The position numbers and the translations under genes were made by a program. 64,000 nt of DNA from contig CAIVEI010000065.1 of the NCBI GenBank assembly GCA_903904835.1, forward strand, positions 31,335 through 95,334, given 5' to 3'. Positions 53,739-60,791 of the stretch are shown one piece after another (the stretch's first letter is position 1; each line of letters starts with the position of its first letter). The notes beneath the pieces are model-generated. The model was not told the origin of the DNA, did not search any database, and saw only the letters and a program-made list of their open reading frames with translations. The stretch is from an uncultured Schlesneria sp. (lineage in GTDB: Bacteria > Planctomycetota > Planctomycetia > Planctomycetales > Planctomycetaceae).

Positions 53739-55109
53739 GTGGAAGCGCAGGTCAGTCGTAATCGGACTGATCTTCAACACGGTGATCCCTTGTCGATCGA
53801 ACGAGGGGTGCGGCAACTGCTGGCGGACAAAATGGGCGGCAATCTGGCCGGCGTGTGGTTGCTCGTCGCCGAACACTTGCGGTTGGGGACATGGGATTTG
53901 CTGTGCGGATGGACGAATAGAACGGCGGAACGTATCGAACCGCGTTTGGCCATGCAATTGGTTCATGAAGCGGCCATTTGCACCACTGGTATCCGCGAGG
54001 GTCGAACGTTACACGCGCGCGGTGGTTTTGAACTGGCGAACGGACTGCCCTTTGTGGCGACTGACACAGCCATCCATGAGATGCTTGACGAAATCAGTAT
54101 TGCCGACACGATGCGACTGCAGGTGGCCTTGGGGAAAATTCGACGGGCCTCAGGTCATTTCGTAGGCAAACTCCTGGCGATTGACCCGCATCGAGTGAGG
54201 AGCTACAGCAAACGTGCGATGCGCGATCGCGTAGAACAGCGTGGTGAGAAACCGACGAAACAAGCGCAGACATTTTGGGTCCTCGACGCGGATACAGGCC
54301 AACCCGTCTGCTTCACGACGGCGAGCGCTTCCCGAAATGTAGCCGAGGCAACGCCGGAACTGATCGACCTGGCCGAACAGATTCTCAAACCTTCGGAAGA
54401 TTCGACACTCATCGTCGCAGACTCCGAACACTTCTCCGGTGAACTGATTCGCGATATCCACCAGCGGACGGGCTTTGATCTGCTGGTTCCCCTCCCCGGT
54501 CAATCCGCTCACAAACGACGATGGAAGTCCATTCCCGGGACACAATTCCAGCGACGCTGGGCGGGGTTTGCCACTGCGAAAGTGCCTTATGAAATGCGGC
54601 GCCGGACGAAAGGAAACTACTTTGAATTCGTCCAACGGTCCGGTGAACGTCCAGAAGATTGGCACTATAAAGGATTTCTGTCCACCACGGATCGAGACGA
54701 GGTCGATCCCTTGACCCGTGACTTTCCGAAACGCTGGCACGTCGAAGAGTTCTTCAATGCGAACCAGGCGCTTGGTTGGAACCGAGCGGGGACGATGAAT
54801 CTCCACATCCGTTATGGACAGATGAGTATGGCTCTGATCGCCCAGGCGGCCATACATCAACTTCGCCAGCGTCTCGGAGAACCTATCTCTCACTGGAACG
54901 CAGACCACATGGCTCAAGACCTCTTCTTCCGCCTTGAAGGTGATGTCCATGTGACCGAAGACGCGATCCAGATAACTTATTACAACGCCCCTCATGCCGA
55001 CCGACTGCGAACCCACTACGAAAGCTTGCCTGAAAAACTGCAGAAAGAAGGAATCGCGCCTGTGATTCCCTGGCTCTACAACTACAAGCTCGACTTTCGT
55101 TTCCGATAA
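53739..55109 (+). CDS. Transposase, downstream reading frame (DDE catalytic region)
   Basis: A 456-aa frame opening at GTG 53739, though it is open upstream through the A9 run, so the true protein probably starts in the first frame. It has a DDE-type RNase H-like core: first Asp in LLAIDPHRVRSYSKR, second in LIVADSEHFSGEL, and Glu in RWHVEEFFNANQALGW; a beta-strand region (TFWVLDADTGQPVCFTT) lies between. This places it in the IS4-like superfamily (family within it not assigned). No start signal of its own is visible, supporting expression by frameshift. Confidence 0.85.
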   Translation: MEAQVSRNRTDLQHGDPLSIERGVRQLLADKMGGNLAGVWLLVAEHLRLGTWDLLCGWTNRTAERIEPRLAMQLVHEAAICTTGIREGRTLHARGGFELANGLPFVATDTAIHEMLDEISIADTMRLQVALGKIRRASGHFVGKLLAIDPHRVRSYSKRAMRDRVEQRGEKPTKQAQTFWVLDADTGQPVCFTTASASRNVAEATPELIDLAEQILKPSEDSTLIVADSEHFSGELIRDIHQRTGFDLLVPLPGQSAHKRRWKSIPGTQFQRRWAGFATAKVPYEMRRRTKGNYFEFVQRSGERPEDWHYKGFLSTTDRDEVDPLTRDFPKRWHVEEFFNANQALGWNRAGTMNLHIRYGQMSMALIAQAAIHQLRQRLGEPISHWNADHMAQDLFFRLEGDVHVTEDAIQITYYNAPHADRLRTHYESLPEKLQKEGIAPVIPWLYNYKLDFRFR

Positions 55110-55313
55110 TCTGCGGAGGTCAAATCAATAGGGCCAGAAAAATCGCTGTTGAAACGGTGGGCTATTGTCGGGTGTCCCAACGGGGCAAAGACTCTGTTGT
55201 GAGACTCGCTACACCTTCGCTTGAAAGAGTCGGTTCGGCTGAGGATAGTCATTGAGGTTCGCTCGACTACAAACAGGCCGCTTCAACGACCGTTTTCAAC
55301 AGGTTCGTTTCTC

Positions 55314-55982
55314 ATGACCGTTGCCCGATTTGTTGAATCACTTTTTACCGAGGGGCGGGTACGCGTGGGTGCGACGGTTGGTCGAAATGGTCGATTGCTT
55401 CACCCCTCTACCGACGACCTTGAGGAAACGAAATCTGTTTTGAAGGAAATTGAATTTTCTTACCGGTCTAATCTGCCAGGCGATCCGCCGGCGGTTTCTG
55501 ACAAAGCCTTGCTTTGGGGGGCGGCAACGACGTTTCATGCGAGCAGTTTTTTAGCTCACCGAGACGCAGGCGAAGATGTCGTTCGACTCGCCTTGACTGT
55601 TCCGTGTCCTGAAACTCCATCGCCCTCGGTCTGTTACTCGGTCGACTTAACGTTTCGCTTTCTACCCGATCTGGTACGACTGGCGCGGGCGGTTTCTCCA
55701 AACGATCCGTTGGTCGAAGTGCTAACCTCTCTTGCACAACAGTGGCCGCTATCATCTGTCGGAATTGCAGACGTGGGACTGGTCGATGTGACTCCCTTTC
55801 TCGACGACGACTGCCTGCTACAACTCTACATAGACCGTATCATTGCCACGAAGGATCGATCACGGCTTAATGACCCGCGAGTATGCGATAAAATTCGTGC
55901 CACCATCGGTCTCCATTCCGAATTGGCGCCTGAATTGTCATCATATTTACAACCGACCGTTCCCCAAGCTGGAATTGAATAA
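55314..55982 (+). CDS. First gene of MoxR-vWA-propeller locus, accessory (bpX-type) protein
   Basis: A 222-aa soluble protein from ATG 55314; 31 further codons upstream are open but look non-coding. It has no signal or membrane segment. The pattern TVARFVESLFTEGRVRVGAT, then LLWGAATTFHASSFLAHRDA and VCYSVDLTFRFLPDLVRLAR, is alpha/beta with no catalytic motif I know. Its stop overlaps the MoxR ATG by one base (TAATG at 55980-55984), so the two are coupled. By position it corresponds to one of the bpX/accessory components that accompany MoxR-vWA-propeller ternary systems; the exact bpX family I cannot assign from sequence alone. Confidence 0.7.
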   Translation: MTVARFVESLFTEGRVRVGATVGRNGRLLHPSTDDLEETKSVLKEIEFSYRSNLPGDPPAVSDKALLWGAATTFHASSFLAHRDAGEDVVRLALTVPCPETPSPSVCYSVDLTFRFLPDLVRLARAVSPNDPLVEVLTSLAQQWPLSSVGIADVGLVDVTPFLDDDCLLQLYIDRIIATKDRSRLNDPRVCDKIRATIGLHSELAPELSSYLQPTVPQAGIE

Positions 55983-57172
55983 TGTCCTCGGACGATGAAC
56001 CGTCGTCACATCATCTCGGCCGACGCCTGAACGAGGAAGTTCTGGCGCCGATCAAAGCTTGTTTTGTCGGCAAAGACGAAGTCGTCGACCTCCTGGGGGT
56101 CTGTCTTGTCGGGGGCGAGAATCTTTTCATTCTCGGTCCACCAGGGACCGCGAAGAGTGCCCTGGTTCAAGAGTTGGCCACCCGACTGGACGGCCAGATG
56201 TTCGACTATCTTCTCACCCGGTTCACAGAACCGAACGAACTGTTCGGGCCGTTTGATATCCGACGCCTGCGTGACGGCGATCTGGTGACGAATACCGAGG
56301 GGATGCTTCCCCGCGCCGACTTTGTTTTCCTGGATGAGCTACTCAATGCCAACAGCGCGATCCTGAACAGTTTGCTGATGGTCCTGAACGAGCGGGTATT
56401 TCGACGGGGACGTGAAACGTTTTCGTTGCCGACGTTAATGGTCGTGGGGGCCAGCAACAGCCTGCCGGAAGATGACGCTCTGGCCGCCTTGTTCGATCGA
56501 TTTCTTTTGCGAGTGCGATGTGACAACGTCCCGACGGAGCGGCTGAGCGACGTGCTTCGGGCTGGCTGGAGCCGAGAACTACAGGGACGTGAGCGTCCCG
56601 TCGGGATGCATGTTGATTTAGTCCGTGAACTGCAAAAGCAATTGAGCGAAGTTTCACTGGAAGAGACTCAGTCGGTTTACGTCGAACTGGTTCGGCGGTT
56701 ACGTCTGGCGGGGATCAAGGTCTCGGACCGCCGTGCGGTGAAACTGCAACGCATGGTGGCGACGAGTGCGCTGCTATGCGGACGACTGAAAACAATTCCC
56801 TCGGATCTTTGGGTCATGCGGTACATCTGGGATTCGGACGAACAGCAAGAAGTCATCGCCGCATTAGTCAATAACGCCATTAAGGGGGCAGGGGCCACGG
56901 ATCAGACAGGAAGTCATCCGCGTGCTAATGGAGACGACGCACCCAACCCGGAATTTATTGCTGTTGATCTGAAGCGGATCGCCGGTCGGTTGAACGAGCC
57001 AACGCTGCCTGACGTTGAACGTGCTCAACTTCGTGATGAACTAGGCTTACTGGCCTCTCGATGCGAATGGGTTACCAACAGTCACCAGCGGGAATTTCTG
57101 CGGAAAGAGATTGAAACACTGTGGCCGCAGTTCGAACAGTCCACGGGCGCGGGATCGCCGACGAGGAAGTGA
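55982..57172 (+). CDS. MoxR/RavA-type AAA+ ATPase
   Basis: A 396-aa AAA+ ATPase. Walker A GPPGTAKSALVQEL, Walker B DFVFLDELLNANSAILNSLL, sensor I VVGASNSLPEDDALAALFDR and the RF(E/D)... insert TRFTEPNELFGPFDIRRLRD, near-identical to RavA, identify the MoxR family. The C-terminal lid is followed by a 60-residue helical tail (DLKRIAGRLNEPTLPDVERA). MoxR proteins form hexamers and work with vWA partners to remodel targets. This one lies in a five-gene tandem with a vWA-propeller protein and a TPR-propeller protein. The preceding gene overlaps by one base and the next starts after 6 bp. Confidence 0.95.
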   Translation: MSSDDEPSSHHLGRRLNEEVLAPIKACFVGKDEVVDLLGVCLVGGENLFILGPPGTAKSALVQELATRLDGQMFDYLLTRFTEPNELFGPFDIRRLRDGDLVTNTEGMLPRADFVFLDELLNANSAILNSLLMVLNERVFRRGRETFSLPTLMVVGASNSLPEDDALAALFDRFLLRVRCDNVPTERLSDVLRAGWSRELQGRERPVGMHVDLVRELQKQLSEVSLEETQSVYVELVRRLRLAGIKVSDRRAVKLQRMVATSALLCGRLKTIPSDLWVMRYIWDSDEQQEVIAALVNNAIKGAGATDQTGSHPRANGDDAPNPEFIAVDLKRIAGRLNEPTLPDVERAQLRDELGLLASRCEWVTNSHQREFLRKEIETLWPQFEQSTGAGSPTRK

Positions 57173-57178
57173 TTCGCC

Positions 57179-57898
57179 ATGCCCGCAGATTTCCATTCGC
57201 CGTGGACCATTCGCCTGCCTGCCGAGGATGCCGAACACCTTGGCAAACTAAGGCTGATCAATGGCCTGAGCGTACTTGTTGACGGGGCTTCGATCTGGTT
57301 GCGGGGCGAATACCTGGATGATGGATTAAGCCGGCGGATTCGGTCCATTCCGAATTCGACACGGTATATGATAAAGGTGGATCGACAATTAATCCGTCCT
57401 GGGGAAACGGTACCCTGCGCTCTATTGCCTGAGGGATCATGGCAGCCATTACGAAGCTGGTTGTCCGTGACACTGCCGGTTGCCGGATTTAGCACTCAAA
57501 CAGACCAACTTGTCATGCTGAAACTCGTTCGTTCATCGCGTACGATGTTGGCCAACGTAATGCAAACGTCATGGGAACGTTGGCGCGCTTACGCGATCAC
57601 GGCACCTGCGGTTCGACTGGCTCGACTGGGATTTGCGGTCTCTGAGGATTCCGAAGTTCTGATTCGAGGAACACCGTTGCCTCCGATTCCAGGGCGTTTC
57701 TTTATCGAAGACAATCGCGTCATTGTCCCGATTGGCTGGCAATTCGAGCCTTTTGTCGGATCGACGATTGTCCGGCAGTTACTGGCGTTGGACGAAGCGG
57801 AGATCGCTCTGTTTTCCGAGGACGGGTCGTTTGAACTTTTGCCAGATACGGCGTTTGTTCAAGCGACTCGGTCGGCCGTGAGGATGACTTTTGGATAA
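57179..57898 (+). CDS. Third gene of the MoxR locus, bpX-like accessory protein
   Basis: A 239-aa soluble protein from ATG 57179 (GAGGA upstream). The beta-rich start FHSPWTIRLPAEDAEHLGKL and the motif WLRGEYLDDGLSRRIRSIPN, plus FFIEDNRVIVPIGWQFEPFV, then VRQLLALDEAEIALFSEDGS, recall the bpX0/bpX1-type domains that in these systems couple the ATPase to the propeller protein. Catalytic residues are not apparent. Its last 8 bases overlap the start of the vWA-propeller gene, consistent with tight translational coupling. Assignment rests on operon position plus pattern. Confidence 0.7.
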   Translation: MPADFHSPWTIRLPAEDAEHLGKLRLINGLSVLVDGASIWLRGEYLDDGLSRRIRSIPNSTRYMIKVDRQLIRPGETVPCALLPEGSWQPLRSWLSVTLPVAGFSTQTDQLVMLKLVRSSRTMLANVMQTSWERWRAYAITAPAVRLARLGFAVSEDSEVLIRGTPLPPIPGRFFIEDNRVIVPIGWQFEPFVGSTIVRQLLALDEAEIALFSEDGSFELLPDTAFVQATRSAVRMTFG

Positions 57899-60770
57899 GA
57901 ATTTCCAAGCAGCGTTGCGGTATCTGATGCCACCGAAGGGATCATTCTGGAAGTGGGACGATCAAGGTGCCGTCGTCGTCTGGTCAAACGGTTCGACCAT
58001 CGCGTTTCGGGAAGAGTTAGCGACAGTCTTGAAGCGACTGGCCCCGAAGGGACTTCCTGCAATTGATGCCGTTTTTCTACTGATCGCATCGACCCGCGCA
58101 TACTGGGGAACCGACTCGTCCCAATTGCGGCAATATCTTTGTCAACGTTCCTTGACACCGTTGCACGGATTTTCTGCGACAACGTTATTCCACGGTCTTG
58201 ACCTGGTGCATCAATTGCCAGAGCGCCTGGCACGCCCCGTCGGTGCCAAAGCGGACATCGCAGCCATGGTCTTTGAAGCCGCTCCGCGCTGCGTTTCAGC
58301 GGAAGTCGCGACGGCGGTATGCGATGTTCTCGACCAAAAACTTAATTACGCATTATCCAAACTGATGAGATTCGGAAACGCCAAGGAGCAAACGACGGAT
58401 TCGTTACTGAAAGATTGTGAGCCATTGAAACGTGCGCTGGAAGGCTTGACTGCAGAATCCATCGATTTATGGCGACGGACAGGGCTTTGGGATGTGCCGA
58501 AACCCGCTCCGATTGACGTGCCGGTCGAGCATCTCTCTACGCGATCATTTCTTCTGCAGTTGGCGGACGACGATGAATTCGCCGGACTCGCTCGACTGGC
58601 ACGCAACCTGGCGGCAGTTGTCCAATTGCCCCGCACAATGACGGACACGGATGATCTTCCCATCGGGGGTGTTTCGGATATCACCAATCGTGGCACTCTG
58701 GACCGTTTGCTGTTAAGCGAACTGGCCCACGACGACCTGATGCTGGCGACACGACTGGCACTGAATGAAGCACTTTTTCTGCGGCGAGAATCTCCACCGG
58801 CGATCCCCCCCAAACAACGTCACCTGTTAATTGACTGCGGACTTCGCATGTGGGGAGTCCCACGCGTTTTTTCGACCGCATTCGGTTTATCACTGGCTGT
58901 AACGACAGAGCAGGGAGCCTCGCTGATCGCCTATCGGGCCTCTGGAGATACCGTGACCCCGGTCGATCTCGAATCCCGAGTAGGGCTTGTCGAACATCTG
59001 GAAATACTGGAACCCGAGGTTCATCCAGGCCGTTCCCTGCGTGAATTCTTTCATCGAGTTCGAAATTCAGAATCGCCAGGTGACGTCGTCGTTGTCACCA
59101 CAGACTCGGTTTTGGCCGATCCTGAATTTCAAAGACATCTCAGTGACGCTGATGCACCGCCGTTGTACCTGGCAACGGTTGATCGAGACGGTCATTTTCA
59201 ACTCTGGTCTCGCGGCCCGCGCGGACGCAAATGTCATGTAAACTTGCAGCTTGACCTGGATGTGTTGTTAGAAGCTCCGCAGCATCCATCGAAAACACTG
59301 ATTGATTCAGAAATTGAACCGAATCCACCAGCGTTTCTTCGTGTCAAGCCTTGTCCTTTTCGATTTCAATTGCACGAAAGTAATGGTCTCCACAACGACG
59401 TCTACTGGAGTATACCGCTTCGGCAAAAGGAGAACGTTGATCGAGAATGGGGAATTGATCAACAAAAAAAGCGGGCTGACCCTGACTCTGTCAGCGACTC
59501 CGCTCCTCAGAGCCTCAAACGGGGCCTCTTCTTTCTTACCAAAGCTCACACGTTGCTGCTGTTTGATGAATCCAATCGAGGTGCATTGCAGATTGGGGAA
59601 AACTTACCGTTCGGTAAATATTTGTATTCGTGGGCAAGCGACGAAAAGGGATTGTCATATGCACTGATTTATTCCGAGTCAGACACCGAGATTTATTTAT
59701 TTTCTATCGACCTGAATAAAAGAGAAGTTCAAGCAGACCCGCTCCCTTCTCCAATTCTCAAGATCAACAGGCCGCGATTGCATGATTTGAGCGCCGTGGC
59801 AAAAGGCTCGGTGGTTTTCCTTATACATCAAGAAGCTATTGAAGTGTTTGGTGTCACGACGAAGTACATGCTCAAGCAGATGCGCTGCGAAATGACTTAT
59901 AAAGGCTTTAATCAACGATACTACTTTAATTCAGCGATGTGTCACGGCGACGCGTGGAACGCCCTTTCCTATGATGGCCTTGCGATTCAGCTTCAACATG
60001 TTCCTATGGGGAAATATTTATCTTTCAGTTCGCAGTTGGTGCTTTTTGATCGACGCGGACACGATGGTGCTTTTGCGATTGACCCACGAGGGTCAATTGT
60101 GAATCTGACCGATCAGACCGAACGAGCGTTTTTGGAGCAGCCGTTTTCAGACTTGGAAGTGTTGGATATTGAGAACGATGGCAGTCGGGTCTTAGTCAGG
60201 TATTCCCAACCGACCGGTGACGAATACAAATATCGGATTATTGACACGGAAACCTGCGTTTCGAACCAGGTTGGAACATCATACGATTCACTTGCATCTT
60301 TTGATGCAATCAGCGCGGACTTTGGTTTGATGTCCATGCGTCATTTCACTCGAGCGTACGTCGAAGACGGGCAATTGTGTCTTGTCAGCAATCAACAGGT
60401 GTGCTGGAAAATCGTGATCAGGAATGATGAACTTTGTCTGATGCAGGCGTCGGGCATACAAGAGAGGAATCTTTTAAAGGCATTCACACCGCTTGAACGA
60501 AGCCAGTACGGGTATTCGCTAATTATGGCAAAGTGGTCCGATGGAAGCCGTCTCTGGATTGATTCCCGTGGTCTGATGCATCTCCAAAGTTCTGATCGAC
60601 TGATCCCGGAAGCAACGATTATGCTGGGTATGAACGAAATCACCGTCTGGACAAGCGATGGAAGGATGCTGGGTTCGACTTATCATGTTGAGGGTTCCTG
60701 GCGATCAATCACGGCCGAACAAGTTTTTGATTTGATTCTCACACCTTTTGTTGCACGGTTGCGTCAATAA
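57891..60770 (+). CDS. vWA-like plus beta-propeller protein
   Basis: A 959-aa protein from TTG 57891 (GAGG 8 bp upstream). The first 300 residues are helical (TALLYLMPP-type opening, then AAMVFEAAPRCVSAEVATAV, LWRRTGLWDVPKPAPIDVPV). A von Willebrand A-like core follows: LLIDCGLRMWGVPRVFSTAF with the strands ASLIAYRASGDTVT and DVVVVTTDSVLADPEFQRHL. The MIDAS DxSxS is replaced by DCGLR, so metal binding may be lost. From about 470 to the end there are repeated WD40-like beta strands, for example WSIPLRQKENVDREWGIDQ and GKYLYSWASDEKGLSYALIY, indicating a propeller. It should act as the substrate-recognition partner of the MoxR ATPase. Confidence 0.8.
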   Translation: MDKNFQAALRYLMPPKGSFWKWDDQGAVVVWSNGSTIAFREELATVLKRLAPKGLPAIDAVFLLIASTRAYWGTDSSQLRQYLCQRSLTPLHGFSATTLFHGLDLVHQLPERLARPVGAKADIAAMVFEAAPRCVSAEVATAVCDVLDQKLNYALSKLMRFGNAKEQTTDSLLKDCEPLKRALEGLTAESIDLWRRTGLWDVPKPAPIDVPVEHLSTRSFLLQLADDDEFAGLARLARNLAAVVQLPRTMTDTDDLPIGGVSDITNRGTLDRLLLSELAHDDLMLATRLALNEALFLRRESPPAIPPKQRHLLIDCGLRMWGVPRVFSTAFGLSLAVTTEQGASLIAYRASGDTVTPVDLESRVGLVEHLEILEPEVHPGRSLREFFHRVRNSESPGDVVVVTTDSVLADPEFQRHLSDADAPPLYLATVDRDGHFQLWSRGPRGRKCHVNLQLDLDVLLEAPQHPSKTLIDSEIEPNPPAFLRVKPCPFRFQLHESNGLHNDVYWSIPLRQKENVDREWGIDQQKKRADPDSVSDSAPQSLKRGLFFLTKAHTLLLFDESNRGALQIGENLPFGKYLYSWASDEKGLSYALIYSESDTEIYLFSIDLNKREVQADPLPSPILKINRPRLHDLSAVAKGSVVFLIHQEAIEVFGVTTKYMLKQMRCEMTYKGFNQRYYFNSAMCHGDAWNALSYDGLAIQLQHVPMGKYLSFSSQLVLFDRRGHDGAFAIDPRGSIVNLTDQTERAFLEQPFSDLEVLDIENDGSRVLVRYSQPTGDEYKYRIIDTETCVSNQVGTSYDSLASFDAISADFGLMSMRHFTRAYVEDGQLCLVSNQQVCWKIVIRNDELCLMQASGIQERNLLKAFTPLERSQYGYSLIMAKWSDGSRLWIDSRGLMHLQSSDRLIPEATIMLGMNEITVWTSDGRMLGSTYHVEGSWRSITAEQVFDLILTPFVARLRQ

Positions 60771-60791
60771 GAAAGACTGTGTGGTGGTACG

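Larger units (their letters stand above)
53062..55148 (+). mobile_element. Complete insertion sequence, 2087 bp, 31-bp perfect terminal inverted repeats
   Basis: The ends 53062-53092 and 55118-55148 are perfect 31-bp reverse complements starting CAGCGATTTTTCTGGCC. The element holds a leader with an internal 19-bp palindrome (53141-53159/53201-53219) and a transposase split in two frames. No clear target duplication is visible: flanks end ATAAAT and begin TTGAAA. The outer flanks read CCCACCG on the left and CGGTGGG on the right, the two halves of the repeat palindrome seen intact at 52891, so the IS appears to sit in the loop of such a hairpin. It lies directly upstream of the MoxR locus. Confidence 0.9.
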
